Positions 37,669-50,731 of a DNA stretch of 64,000 nucleotides are shown here, piece by piece. The translations under genes were made by a program, and so were the position numbers. Each line of letters opens with the position of its first letter. Positions within the stretch are counted from its first letter, which is position 1. The stretch comes from Turnera subulata (taxonomy: Eukaryota; Streptophyta; Magnoliopsida; Malpighiales; Passifloraceae). Below the pieces are notes generated by a model. That model searched no databases. It was not told the DNA's origin and saw only the letters and a program-made list of their open reading frames with translations. Location of the stretch: assembly GCA_028386065.3 (NCBI GenBank), contig JAKUCV010007402.1, forward strand, positions 1-64,000, written 5' to 3'.

Positions 37669-40005
37669 TGTAAGTTTCCGGACATGCAAATATGACATTC
37701 ATATGCAATAAAATGCGCAGTGAAAAACCGGAAACACATGGAGGATCCAAGTGAAAGTAACTAAACCGAATAACAATTTTTGCATACCTGAATCGGTTGA
37801 GATCTTTCACCCAACTGTTGTGGCGAATCAGCTAGAGCCGGACAGAAATCCCGCCCCTCTACGGTATCCATACGAACCGTCGATCTCTGGTCGGAAAACA
37901 TCTCATGATCTCCAACCCGAGCACTCCCGAACAGCAGTGCTAGCTGCGGATTTCCGGGAGCTATGTGTGTTTTGTGTTCTTCTTCCTTTTTCAAAGAAGG
38001 AAGAGGATGAGTGTGTATTCTTCAAGTTCTGAAAATTCAGACTCAAGAGAGAGGGATCAAGAGTAATCTGATTACTCAACCCCATTAGTGTATAGAATAG
38101 TGGAGTTAATGGCCAACATAGCGGTCCATCAACCAACATGATTAAGACACCATCATAATGTAGTCTAATCATGTCTCCACTAAGTCTAATGGGATTACAC
38201 ATCACAACACTCAAGTTTGGTTCAATAATTCTGACAATTAGTGAACCAAACCAGCCCAAAACGACCCTGGTCCATGAAACGGCCGCATCCCAGACACAAA
38301 CATGCAAAACATATATGGACATAAAAAGACAAAAACGCCCTTAAATCCAAGGATGCCACAACTCTGTGTAAAACTTCAATCTCAACTCCCAAAAATAACA
38401 ACATCCAATCAAAAATAAACATCGGAATATAGAAGATCCAAAATACAAACAGGCTTAACCAGCCAAATAACCATCGGCAAATCAACCGGAATAACAATGA
38501 TCAAATCCAAGACAAACCCAAACAACATCCCGAAAATGAATACGCAGTGGAAATCAATATTAAGTCAATGACAAGTTTAAACATATGCAGAATCAAACTA
38601 TGGATCAGCCCGGGAGGGTAACACGGCTACCTGCAGAGAAAGAGAGGAAGAGATAAGGGAAAGCCAGAGGTGGGGGTGTCGGTGCAGCTGGAAAGGGAAA
38701 GAGAGAGGGAAAAGAAAGTAAGAGAGGAGAAAAAGAAAAGAAGAGAGAAAAGGGAAGGCGCGGGTAGGGTTGGCCGGCTGGGTCGAACGACTTGTCGTTC
38801 GGCCTAGGCGCGGTCAACCCGCACTGTGCGGTCAATGCAAACCTTTTTTTTTTTCAAAAACCCCTTAAAACGACGTAGTTTCACCAAAACTACTCCAAAA
38901 GCTTTGTCTCACGGCCTAACTCGAAACGGTTCGAACCACAACCTCATCTTAGGAATACCTCCTAAGTAAAGGGAAATTTTCCAAGGAAAAGAAATAAATT
39001 CCTAGGCCAAAACTCGGAAATACCTCGAGGGTAAAAAGGAAATAAAAAAATTAAAATTAATTAACGAGGAATCTGGGCGTTACAGTCCAACCACGGTCCG
39101 ACCACAGTTGGTCGAACCATGGTCCAACCACGGTTCAACCACTTGCTCGAATCAACGATTCTATATGTGTGACCCTGTAGGCACTTGTAATGTTTGGTAA
39201 TAATTGTAAAATCTCATTTTACAATTATAAGCAAAGAGCGGCGTCTAGCAACACATCATTGCTACCCAAACGACAAGATCAGTACTGATTCAATATGCCT
39301 CGGAAACATGTCATCGTCCTTTCGTCCCATTATCAAGATTAATCCGAGATATGGAAAATGTCAATCTCATATATGTTTAATCTTAGTTTCTTGATCCCCG
39401 AGTTAACTGTGTAAAACGAATACTCATGATATCACCATATCACACAATCCGAGCGTGGCCACGCATTTAACAGTTCAACTCTATCAAGAGGCCATCTGAT
39501 AATATACCCGTTATATGGGTTGGAGGAATCCCATCTCGATCAATCAAAACCCACTACACATTATATCATATACCCAATGATTACCCTTAAGTCCACTCAG
39601 TTACGAATGACCAGGAATGATATCAAAGTATACGACTCATATGTTGGGAACCTTGATGATCTCAGGTCTAAGGACAATACATATAAGAACCACTATTGAC
39701 AATCATATAACATTCCATGTAGGGTTCTTATGTGGGTCGGTCCAGTCTACAAGTTCTCTAACTTTTACCCGTATGTAGAATTCATATCTCATATAATTCT
39801 CAACATTTGTTAGTCTTAATTTATTATTACAACCCATCCATAATAATAATCGACTAGGGACATTTAAGAATATATCAAATATATTCTAGGGTTATAAATA
39901 TGTACAAGCGTTTATCTCATAAACATATTTATTGGAACAACCTTAATGTATATACATGACTACATACGATCATCCATTGATTGGCTTGTGGGCACATTAC
40001 TAACA
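37669..40005 (-). repeat. 5' LTR of the copia element, with a solo LTR inserted
   Basis: 2337 bp from TGTAAGTTTCC to CTAACA. Subtracting the 815-bp solo LTR plus duplication leaves 1522 bp, matching the 3' LTR (1523 bp). It is followed by the GCAGC target duplication at 40006-40010. Confidence 0.92.
38275..39084 (-). mobile_element. Solo LTR inside the copia LTR
   Basis: 810 bp beginning TGAAACGGCC and ending GGGCGTTACA (minus strand TGTAACGCCC...TTTCA), flanked by GTCCA at 38270-38274 and 39085-39089. The sister LTR has one GTCCA here and no insertion. TG...CA ends, a 5-bp duplication and no coding content define a solo LTR left by recombination of a full element. The TGTAACGCCC start is typical of plant gypsy LTRs. 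Confidence 0.9.
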
Positions 40006-40351
40006 GCAGCGGGGTATGGATCCGGAGTCAGGTGGAGAAGAAAGCAGCAGCCATCGAATATCGTACCTGAATTACGAAGCAACTAAACCTACGGGATGAA
40101 ACCCCGCAGGCGAGGGGTGAGTCCGAAGTGCTCACCGACGAAGGATAAACAGAGATATGTAATCAACCATAATACTTTCGAAGTAAACACAAATAATCAC
40201 AACACAAAGATTCTACTAACTACAATTGAGCCAAGACCAAAAGAATGTTTATTATTATTATTATTACCAATTTTATCTTCCGGGACCCGTCACTGGACAA
40301 GCTAGGGTCGTACCTGGTTATTAACTAATTCCGGATGCCAGGCCAAAACAC

Positions 40352-40460
40352 AATCCGAGATCAACATCCCAATCACAATCAATCCGGGATCAACATCCCA
40401 ATATCAACAAATCTGGGATCAACATCCCAATAACAACATCATCCGGGATCAACATCCCCA
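40352..40460. repeat. Hairpin repeat array in the 3' LTR of element A
   Basis: Four tandem copies, 25-35 bp apart, of a unit like CCGGGATCAACATCCCAAT. The core is an inverted repeat GGGAT-N4-ATCCC. The same array lies at 47791-47901 in the other LTR and in related LTRs at 51697-52100, 54749-54850 and 62318-62452. Confidence 0.85.
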
Positions 40461-42386
40461 ACAACCGAACCAAACCGGCCATGACACCACAGAACTAGCC
40501 TCTAACCATCTAGTCGTACCACTACTTTCCACGTGACAATTATAACATCATCTCAAATTCAGTCCAATTCCATTACTCTTTCTTCAATTATCCAATTTTC
40601 TATTACCTTAGATTAATCCACAGACTCATCCAATCAACAATCTCATATCACTATTTATTCACAATTAACTGTTCAACATTAATCATAGCACAGATCTCAC
40701 AAAATCAATAACACAACTAACCAACAACAGCAACAATATCATAGCAGTCAAGCAGCCAACAATAATCATCTCAACAGTTCAATCAAACAACAAATCATAC
40801 ACAGTATTACGGGTACATATCAAGGGTTATCCATCCTCACCTTAGCTGATTTTCAGTTATGGAATTGTCCAACAGACTCCAAGTTCGGTTCCTCAGGTAT
40901 CTGCTCGTTATCAACCCCTATATCAACAAATAATATGCACACATAAGTGATATGCAAATGTCATGCTACTACTGTATACCGAAAAATAAATACTATCTCG
41001 TCTCGGTTACTGCCTCGGGTTAATTTTCTATTATCATCATAATTCACCATTTATTTCCAGTGTCTATAATACTATACTTATACCTATACCCGGATACTAT
41101 TCCGGTACAATAATTTTTGATAATACCCTGTTCATAATTATTTCCCTCAAAATAATTGTTATAATATACTATATATTTTCCAAAATTAATTTCCATCTTA
41201 ACAATTATTTTATACCATATATATTTTTTTCCAAATATTATTTCCCAACATATTTTCCTGATTTATAATTTTTCCAGATTATAATCTTCTTTTTTTTTTT
41301 TTAATTCTGGATTAGCCCAGAAGAAGTACTATTCCAGCCCAACCAATTAGCCCATACACCCAAGCCCATCATCACATTCAACCCAGGTGGTCCTCCAGGT
41401 CAACCCGACCCAGCGCCTCGACCCGATAGTGTGATGGACTCGGGTTGTCGGGTCGTCTTCAACCCAAGGACAACAGCTCACCTAGGCGGCGACGAGCGGC
41501 GCGGTCGAACGAGGTGCGAGACGACGACGACACAGGCGGCGCGAGGCGATGGCGAGGCGACGTGAGGAGCGACTGCAGATGGTGCGTCGACGACTGCAGA
41601 TGGGGGTGGTCCGTCGAGTGTGTTGTCGGGTGGAGGGCGCGACGGGAAGAGATAGAGGGGAAGGCGCTGGCGGTGCGACCACTTGCGAGTGGAGAGGAGG
41701 GGGCGATGGTGTTGTCGGCTCGAGTGGTGGCGACAAACTGGTAGTGGTGGTGTTTCAACCGGTGGGGTAGGTGGCAACGGGTTCACAGGAAGAAAAGAAG
41801 AAGGAGAGGAGGAAAGTGGTGGTCCAAAACGACCATGTTTTGGTGGGTGTGTGTTGTGTCTTTGTTGTTTCTTTTTTTTTTTTCTTTCTTTGCAGGTTTT
41901 TAAGTGTATGCAGGAGATGGTTTTTGCAGGTGAAGAAAGGAAGAAATGGCAGTTGTGGGTTGTAGACAGGAGATGGTGCAGGGGAAAAGAGAAGAAAGCA
42001 GAGTTCACGGGCAAATACTGGTGTTTCACAGGTGGCACAGTCCACTCACAAGCTTTACAGTGGGTGGCGGCTGCCTCGTTGCTATGTAGCTTGTGAGTCG
42101 TGTCCCGTCCGGACCAGAAAATAACTAATGTACCCCCTTGACTTTATTTCTGGCCCGATAACTCGGGGTTAATCCTGACCTTTCTGAAGATTCCTGGACC
42201 CGAAAAATTCCAACTTGGTTCGAAAAATCAGCAGAAAAATCCCGAGCGTGGGACAAGGCTCGGTTGTGGAATCCGATGCACGAATTACCATAAATTAATT
42301 ACCCAAGATTAATTTTAATGGTAAATTATGGTAAAATAAATTTTACAGTACCGGTAAAAAACGTAAAAATTACCCGGGCTGTTACA

Positions 42387-42403
42387 GCCTACCCACCTTA
42401 AAA
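42387..42403 (-). promoter_or_regulatory. Polypurine tract of element A
   Basis: Minus-strand TTTTAAGGTGGGTAGGC immediately before the LTR start TGTAACAGCC. The same tract precedes the 3' LTR of element C. Confidence 0.8.
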
Positions 42404-42421
42404 GAATTTTGTCCCCGAAAT

Positions 42422-45400
42422 TCACTCCGATGCTGTAAACAGGTGCGGATACTGAGAACGCATGTGCTCCTCAACTTCCCACGTAGACTCATTCGCAGAG
42501 TGCTTGCTCCACTTGACCGTTACCATAGGAATGACTCTGTTCCTCAACTGTCTGACCTCTCGGGCAAGGATCTGCTCTAGCAACTCTGTATACGAAAGAT
42601 CCTCTGCGACCTCAACATCTGTTGTAGTAACCACGGGACTCGGATCAGATCTGTACCTCCTCAACATGGAGACATGAAACACATTATGAATCCGGGACAA
42701 CTCCTCTGGTAAGGATAATCTGTACGCCAAGGGTCCAACCCTTTCCACAATCTCATATGGTCCGATGTACTTGGGACTCAGCTTCCCTCTTTTCCCGAAT
42801 CTGATAACACCCTTCCAAGGTGCAACTCGGAGGAAAACTCTTTCTCCTACTTGGTATTCCATCTCTCGACGATGCTTGTCAGCATAACTCTTCTGTCGGT
42901 CCTGTGCTGCCCTCATACTCTACTTAAGTACCTGAATCTTGTCAACTGTCTGCTTAACCAAATCTGAACCCACAATCAAACGGAGACCTTCTTCATCCCA
43001 ACATACTGGACTTCGGCACTTCCTTCTGTAAAGAGCTTCAAACGGTGTCATGCCAATGCTGGAATGAAAACTGTTGTTGTAGGCGAACTCCGCTAAAGAC
43101 AAATACTGATCCCAACTCCCACTGAAATTAAGAGCACAAGCCCTTAACATGTCCTCTAGTGTTTGAATAGTTCTCTCTGACTATCTATCAGTCTGAGGAT
43201 GAAATGTAGTACTGAAACTCAGCTTCGTTCCCAAAGCTGCTTGCAGTCTCTTCCAGAACCGTGATGTAAACCTCGGATCTCTATCTGAGACTATGGACTT
43301 AGGAATCCCATATAGTCTCACAATCTCTGCAACATACTACTTCGCCAATTTATCCAGAGTATCTGTCTGACGGATGGGGAGAAAATGAGCTGACTTTGTA
43401 AGTCAATCAACGATAGCCCAGATGGCATCATGCTGTCTCCGGGTCAACGGTAATCCAACCACAAAATCCATAGTGATCATCTCCCACTTCCACTCTGGCA
43501 CTGTCAAAGATCTCATCTTTCCTGCTGGAGCCTGATGCTCGGCTTTCACTTGCTGACAAGTGATACACTTAGCCACATACTCGGCTACATCTTTCTTCAT
43601 ACGTGGCCACCAAAAATGACTCCTCAAATTCTGATACATCTTGGTGCTTCCGGGATGCATAGCATACGGCGTCATATGTCCTTCTTCCAAAATGCTTGCG
43701 TAGGTCACCAACACTGGGTACACATAAACGTTTCCCCAGCATCAATGCACTATCCTCAGCTATGCGAAACTTGCCCTCTTTTCCACTACGGACTGCTTCC
43801 TTCAGCTTGATCAAGTCGGGATCTCCATCTTGTAGTTCCACAATCCAGCCTCTCATGTTAGACTTGACTTCAATATGGGTCAACAGAGCTCCTGTCTTAT
43901 CAACTGACAAATCAACTCCCATCTTCCTTAACTCGATGAGTGAGGACATCGAGTAGGTCGTGGAAGCATCTTCTGGCTGTCTCCGGCTCAAAGCATCTGC
44001 TACAACAGTAGCTCTTCCAGGGTGATACTCAATAGTACAATCATAATCATTCAGCAACTCAACCCAACGTCTTTGTCGCAGGTTAAGTTCTTTCTGAGTC
44101 ATGATGTACTTGAGACTCTTATGATCTGTGAAGATCCGGCATCTCTCTCCAAACAGATAATGTCGCCAAATCTTCAAAGCAAGGATCACTGCGGCCATCT
44201 CTAGATCATGTGTCGGGTAGTTCTTCTCATGCGGTCTCAACTGTCTCGAAGCATAGGTAATCACTCGGCCTTCTTGCATTAGAACTGCTCCCAAACCAAG
44301 ACTTGAAGCATCACAAAACAGCACATGCTCCACTCCTGGCTTAGGTACTGTCAAGACTGGCGCTGATGTCAACTTCTTCTTCAGTTCAACAAAACTCTTC
44401 TGGCAGGCATCACTCCATACAAAGGCTTGATCTTTCCTCAATAGCTTGGTCATGGGACTGGCTATCAAGGAAAAACCCTCGATGAATCTCCGGTAATATC
44501 CTGCAAGGCCAAAAAAACTTCTGACTTTGGGTACCGTCTTGGGCGGCTCCCACTCTAGAACAACTTTCACTTTGGTAGGATCAATCTCAATCCTATCTCC
44601 GGATACAACATGTCCAAGAAATGCAACTTTCTCAAGCCAGAACTCGCACTTGCTGAACTTGGCATACAACTCTTTCTCTCGTAGCCTCTATAGTACTACC
44701 CTCAGGTGCTCCTCATGTTCTTCCCTATTCTTGGAGTATATCAGAATGTCGTCGATGAAGATTACCATAAACTTGTCCAAGAACTCGTTCAGGACCAAGT
44801 GCATCAAGCACATGAAAACTGCAGGTGCATTGGTCAAACCGAAAGGATCCACTGTGAACTCAAAATGTCCTTACCGAGTACGGAAGGCCGTCTTCGGTAT
44901 GTCCTTCTCTGTAATCTTGACCTGATGGTAGCTAGATCGAAGATCTATCTTAGAAAAGATAGTAGCTCCCTGTAGCTGATCAAAAAGGTCATCAATCCTG
45001 GGAAGCGGGTACTTGTTCTTCACTGTCACTTTTTTCAGCTGTCGGTAGTCCACACACATCCGCAAACTGCCATCTTTCTTCTTTACAAAGAGGACTGGTG
45101 ATCCCCAGAGTGATGTACTAGGTCTGATGAAACCCTTCTCGAGCAGCTCGTCTAACTGCTTCTTCAACTCATGGAGTTCTGTCGGTGCCATCCGATATGG
45201 TGCCATCGAGATAGGTGTCACTCCCGGCATCAAATCGATGGTGTACTCGACTTCCCTGTCAGGTGGCAATCCTGGCAGATTCTCCAGAAACACATCTGGA
45301 AACTCCCTCACAACTATGATGTCCCCCGAAACCGGAGTCTGAACTTCTTCACCCTTGACATGGGTCAACAAAGCTTCCGGGCCCAACGGCTTCATCCCAA

Positions 45401-47053
45401 TATCCTGATTAGCAGAGATACTACATGTAGTAGCAGCTCTCCCAATACTTGTCAACAAAACCTTTCGCCCGCCATCGGATGTCAATAGCACTTCCTTGGT
45501 TCGACAGTTCACCATAGCACTGTACTTGGACAACCAATCCATCCCCAAGATGATATCGAAACCTCCCATGTTCATCACAACCAACCGTGCAAGAAAAACC
45601 TCGCTATCGTACGAAAGCGAAACGTCTCTGCACACATGGGTTAATCTGACCACTGTACCCGCAGGTAACCTAACCCTCATCGGACAAATTAAACTCTCTC
45701 CCGAACAGTTATGTAGAATTGCAAAGTACATGGGTTAAATGAATGCGTAGCACCAGGATCAATCAAAGTATAAGCAGTACTACCAAAGACTGTAAAAGTA
45801 CCTGCTATAACATCGGCATTCTCTGGATCCTCATCAGCGGTGATCACAAATGCTCTCGGCACTGCTGCACTCTGATTCATGGCTGACTAGGTCCTAGCAG
45901 GAACAACTCCACGTCCTCGGCCTCGCCCAACTCCAGAACCACTAGGTACACTGGCAACTGAAGCTTGCACCGTCTGAACAGGTGCCGTACCTCCAAATCT
46001 TCCCAACTTGGGACAAGCATAACGGTAGTGCCCGACTTCGTTACACTCATAGCGCCTCACCTAAGACAGAGGAGGTCTCGGGCGAGCATTCCAAGATGAA
46101 GTCCCTCCAGACTGAGTCCAAGAATTGCCTCGGTTGTTGTAGTTGTTGTTGTTCCATCCATGTCCCTGCCTAGCTGGCATGAACCGGCTCTGTCCATATC
46201 CTGACCAGTTCGCTGGTGTCTGGAACCTCTTGTTCTGTCCCCCAGAACTCTGTACAGCATGCCTCTTACGGATCTCTTGTTGCTCTCTCTCATTACCCAG
46301 CCAGATAATCTCGGCTCTCAGGGCATCTGTCAGCATGTCTTGGTAAGTCTCATAGACCTTACACCCCATGACTGTTTGGATGCCAGAACGAAGACCATCC
46401 CAGAAACGTTTACATCTGGCCTCCGGAGTAGCTACAAACTCACTGGCATAGATGGACAGGCGGTTGAACTTGATCTCATAATCATTGGCTGTCTGTTCTG
46501 GTCCCTGTTGCAGTCCCAGAAACTTTCGTCTCAGCTGGTCCTGGTACGCCTCAGAAACAAACTTCCTTCGGAACATCTCCATGAACTGGTTCCATGGGAT
46601 AGTGATAGGTGTCGACAGGTCCCTGGTGGTAGACTCCCACCAATCAACGGCATCTCCTCGGAACATGGCAGCGGCATATCTGGCCCACTTGTCATTCCTA
46701 CATGTCAACTTCAGCATAACCCTGTTCTTTTGTCTGAGCCACTGATCAGCATCCTGTGGTGTAGTGACACCGGTAAAAATTTCTGCCCCAAGCTTCTCCA
46801 GCTTCATATACACTGGATCCTCGACTGGTCCCTGGTTTTCCTGTTCCCGAGCTCCCATAGCATCGATACGTGCATCCTTGGCTTCTTGCCTTCGCAGAAT
46901 CTGAGTTACCACATTTAACATCTGCGTAGGGTCTCCCAAAGGAATATTCGGAAGGTGTTCCGGACCTCCTGCAACTTCCTGCGGTTGATCCACTGATACC
47001 TGATCGTCATCTAGGTGACCTCTAACATGCTGATTCCCTCCAACCGGATCCAT
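42422..47053 (-). pseudogene. Element A gag-pol, decayed
   Basis: Minus-strand reading. Gag runs 47053-46061 (330 codons). A zinc knuckle follows whose first Cys is replaced by Arg (RYECNEVGHYRYAC). The protease has DPGATHSF. RT and RNase H (45731-43569) include [26 protein letters not shown] and [14 protein letters not shown]. Integrase spans about 43723-42920, and the C-terminal piece 42916-42422 ends in a chromodomain-like VKWSKHSANESTWEVEEHM. Damage: stops at 46061-46063, 45887-45889, 44871-44873, 44688-44690, 43403-43405, 43337-43339, 43181-43183 and 42920-42922, plus one-base deletions near 45730 and 43700. Against element C, five of the six private stops are C-to-T type. Confidence 0.93.
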
Positions 47054-47160
47054 TCGTACCTATATGAGAGTATATATGTATGCATGTCATATCATGTCGT
47101 GACAAATCTTATGCACAAACAAACAATCATGCAGTCACAGTTATGTCCCTAATGACCTAC

Positions 47161-47177
47161 TGCCTACTCCGCTACCA
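47161..47177 (-). promoter_or_regulatory. Primer-binding site of element A
   Basis: Minus-strand TGGTAGCGGAGTAGGCA, three bases inside the 5' LTR. It shares the TGGTAGCGGAG core with the sites of element C and of the copia element. Confidence 0.75.
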
Positions 47178-47180
47178 AAA

Positions 47181-49846
47181 TGAAGTGCCCCGATCCGTAT
47201 TTACCGAACACAGTAAACACGTGGCGAAACTATTCTTATTGATAGGGAATACAATACAACTCACAGGTATTTTACAACAGCAATCCATATAATACATTCG
47301 TCACCCACACTCGGGGACCATTATTCAGCAGTACACGGCTCAGATTATATAACAGCAACAGAGAAAAGAGCAAGCAATCACAACAGCGGAATTATAATAC
47401 AGCAACATATGCAATAGAACAGCAGCGGAAGACTCTATGCACATGCAGCGGGGTATGGATCCGGAGTCAGGTGGAGAAGAAAGCAGCAGCCATCGAATGT
47501 CGTACCTGAACTACGAAGCAACTAAACCTACGGGATGAAACCCCGCAGGCGAGGGGTGAGTCCGAAGTGCTCACCGACGAAGGATAAACAGAGATATGTA
47601 ATCAACCATAATACTTTCGAAGTAAACACAAACAATCACAACCCAAAGATTCTACTAACTACAATTGAGCCAAGACCAAAAGAATGTTTATTATAATTAT
47701 TATTACCAATTTTATCTTCCGAGCCCCGTCACTGGACAAGCTAGGGTCGTACCTGGTTATTAACTAATTCTGGATGCCAGGCCAAAACACAATCCGGGAT
47801 CAACATCCCAATCACAACCAATCCGGGATCAACATCCCAATATCAACAAATCCGGGATCAACATCCCAATAACAACATCATCCGGGATCAACATCTCCAA
47901 CAACCAAACCAAACCGGCCATGACACCACAGAACTAGCCTCTAACTATCTAGTCGTACCACTACTTTTCACGTGACAATTATAAAATCGTCTCAAATTCA
48001 GTCCAATTCCATTACTCTTTCTTCAATTATCCAATTTTCTATTACCTCAGATTAATCCACAGACTCATCCAATCAACAATCTCATATTACTATTTATTCA
48101 CAATTAACTGTTCAACATTAATCACATCACAGATCTCACAAAATCAATAACACAGCTAACCAACAACAGCAACAATATCATAGCAGTCAAGCAGCCAACA
48201 ATAATCATCTCAGCAGTTCAATCAAACAACAAATCATACACAGTATTACGGGCACATATCAAGGGTTATCCATCCTCACCTTAGCTGATTTTCAGTTATG
48301 GAATTGTCCAACAGACTCCCAGTCTGGTTCCTCAGGTATCTGCTCGTTATCAACCCCTATATCAACAAATAATATGCACACATAAAAGATATGCAAATGT
48401 CAAGCTACTACTGTATACCGAAAAGTAAATACTATCTCGTCTCGGTTACTGCCTCGGGTTAATTTTCTATTATCATCATAATTCACCATTTATTTCCTGT
48501 GTCTATAATACTATACTTATACCTATACCCGGATACTATTCCGGTACAATACTTCTTGATAATACCCTGCCTATAATTATTTCCCTCAAAATAATTATTA
48601 TAATATACTATATATTTTCCAAAATTATTTTCCTTCTTAACAATTATTTTATACCATATATATTTTTTTTCCAAATATTATTTCCCAACATATTTTCCTG
48701 ATTTATAATTTTTCCTGATTATAATCTTCTTTTTTTTTTTTAATTCTGGATCAGCCCAGAAGAAGTACTATTCCAACCCAACCAATTAGCCCATATACCC
48801 AAGCCCATCATCACATTCAGCCCAGGTGGTCCTCCAAGTCAACCCGACCCAGCGCCTCGACCCGACGGTGTGATGGACTCGAGTTGTCGGGTCATCTTCA
48901 ACCCAAGGACAACAGCTCACCTAGGCGGCAATGAGCGGCGCGGTCAAACGAGGTGCGAGACGACGACGACACAGGCGGCGCGAGGCGATGGCGAGGCGAC
49001 GTGAGGAGCGACTGCAGGTGGTGCGTCTGCGACGATAGATGGGGATGGTCGGGTGGAGGGCGCGACGGGAAGAGACAGAGGGGAAGGCGCTGGCGGTGTG
49101 GAGGGCGCAACGGGAAGAGACAGAGGGGAAGGCACTGGCGGCGCGACCACGCGCGAGAGGAGATTAGGGGGCGATGGTGGTGTCGGCTCGAGTGGTGGCG
49201 ACGAGCTGGTAGTGGTGGTGTTTCAATCGGTGGGGTAGGTGACAGCAGGTTCACGGGAAGAAAAGAAGAAGGAGAGGAGGAAAGTGGTGGTCCAAAACGA
49301 CCACGTTTTGGTGGGTGTGTGTTGTGTCTTTGTTGTTTCTTTTTTTTTTTCTTTCTTTCTTTGCATGTTTCTAAGTGTATGTCAGAGATGGTTTTTGCTG
49401 GTGAAGCAAGGAAGAAATGACAGTTGTGGGTTGTAGGCAGGAGATGGTGCAGGGGAAAAGAGAAGAAAGCAGAGTTCACGGGCAAATACTGGTGTTTCAC
49501 AGGTGGCACAGTCCACTCACAAGCTTCACAGTGGGTGGCGGCTGCCTCGTTGCTGTGCAGCTTGTGAGTCGTGTCCCGTCCGGACCAATGTACCCCCTTG
49601 ACTTTATTTCTGGTCCGATAACTCGGGGTTAATCCTAACTTTTCTGAAGATTCCTGGACCCAAAAAATTCCAACTTGGTCCGGAAAATCCGCAGAAAAAC
49701 CCCGAGCGTGGGACAGGGCTCGGTTTCGGAATCCGATGCATGAATTACCATAAATTAATTACCCAAGATTAATTTTAACGGTAAATTACGGTAAAATAAA
49801 TTTCACGGTACCGGAAAAAAACGTAAAAATTACCCGGGCTGTTATA
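47181..49846 (-). repeat. 5' LTR of element A
   Basis: 2666 bp, TGAAGTGCCCCGATCCG to GGGCTGTTATA (the usual TTACA end mutated). It contains the hairpin repeats (47791-47901) and a G/C-rich block (48898-49560) with a long sense-strand open frame (49509-48898). Internal sequence of another copy follows at 49847, so this LTR is shared by two internal regions. Confidence 0.9.
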
Positions 49847-50215
49847 GCCTACCCACCTTAAAAGAATTTCGTCCCCGAAATTCACTCCGATGCTGCAAAC
49901 AGGTGCGGATACTGAGAACGCATGGCTCCTCAACTTCCCACGTAGACTCGTACGCAGAGTGCTTACTCCACTTGACCTTTACCATAGGAATGACTCGGTT
50001 CCTCAACTGTCTGACCTCTCGGGCAAGGATCTACTCTGACAACTCTGTATACGTAAAATCCTCTGCGACCTCAACATCTGTTGTAGTAACCACGTGACTC
50101 AGATCAGATCTGTACCTCCTCAACATGGAGACATGAAACACATTATGAATCCGGGACAACCCCTCTGGTAAGGATAATCTGTACGCCAAGGGTCCAACCC
50201 TGGTAAGGATAATCT
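49847..50215 (-). mobile_element. Fragment B: pol 3' end of an A-like element
   Basis: Polypurine tract plus the last ~115 codons of pol (chromodomain region), parallel to 42387-42750 of element A but with its own substitutions and small gaps. It breaks off at 50215 within a 16-bp repeat, CTGGTAAGGATAATCT, present at 50165-50180 and 50200-50215. Confidence 0.85.
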
Positions 50216-50687
50216 CACCGCTACCGCCCTTGTCCTTCCTCTTCCTTGCGACGGCACCGCCCGTGTTGCCTCGCCACTACCGACAGCTGCACCTCGACGC
50301 CGCGCTCGCACCACCCACGAAGCCCCTCTCTTCCGCGTCGCCTTCCACCCTCGTCGCGTCGCCGCTGCTGGACACACCAACACGATCCACGGTAGCCTCC
50401 CACGTGCACCTCCCTTCACCTCGTCTCGTGCCCCTATTGTCGCCGCTCGCCTCGATCCGCGCCCGCCGCCGCTGCAAGGTGAGCTGTGGGGATGGAGATG
50501 ACGAACGGGTTGACCCGTTTGTGGCGGGTTCGACCCGGATTCGTCGGGGCTGACCGGTTGGGTTAGGGTTTGACTGTGGGCTTGGGCTTGGGCTGCTGAC
50601 CTGGGCCTGCTACTTGGGTCTGCCTGGGCTGTAGCTTGACCTTGGTTGGACCTGTGCAGTGGGTTATACATGAGCCAGCCTGGTTTA

Positions 50688-50731
<44 letters not shown>

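Larger units (their letters stand above)
30841..40005 (-). mobile_element. Ty1/copia retrotransposon nested in element A
   Basis: 9165 bp including an 810-bp solo LTR inserted later. On the minus strand: 5' LTR (40005-37669), primer-binding site, a ~1.6-kb leader with repeat arrays, gag (36081-35234), protease, integrase, reverse transcriptase, RNase H, polypurine tract, 3' LTR (32363-30841). Integrase before RT defines Ty1/copia. LTRs are ~1522 bp without the insertion and end TG...CA (outer left end mutated to TATAAG). The lineage is uncertain, possibly Tork/TAR/Angela-like. It is inactive, with frameshifts, stops and a deletion in RNase H. Confidence 0.93.
30573..42386 (-). repeat. 3' LTR of element A, split by the copia insertion
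   Basis: The two pieces, 30573-30840 and 40011-42386 (duplicated GCAGC counted once), make about 2644 bp and match the intact LTR at 47181-49846. The match covers the terminal CCCCGACCCGTATTTACCG block, the hairpin repeats, the G/C-rich block and the end GGGCTGTTACA. Confidence 0.9.
30573..49846 (-). mobile_element. Element A: Ty3/gypsy retrotransposon, chromovirus (Tekay/Del-like)
   Basis: A minus-strand LTR retrotransposon of about 10.1 kb once the nested copia insertion is subtracted. The order on the minus strand is 5' LTR (49846-47181), primer-binding site, gag, protease, reverse transcriptase, RNase H, integrase with a C-terminal chromodomain-like segment, polypurine tract, 3' LTR (42386-30573). 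LTRs begin TGTAACAGCC and end CTTCA. Integrase after RT plus a terminal chromodomain and LTRs above 2.5 kb point to the Tekay/Del chromovirus lineage. The element is dead: it has many stops and two single-base deletions. Beyond its 5' LTR there is more internal sequence (49847-50215) instead of a target duplication. Confidence 0.9.

Noticed and set aside
41445..42096. Several overlapping 60-190-codon frames on both strands taken as genes
   Set aside because: They lie in a G/C-rich block of an LTR and recur in the other LTR; simultaneous openness on both strands reflects base composition. Only the sense-strand frames are noted as a finding.
50691..50728. (TA)n run as a regulatory site
   Set aside because: Simple microsatellite in a decayed LTR; nothing else supports function.
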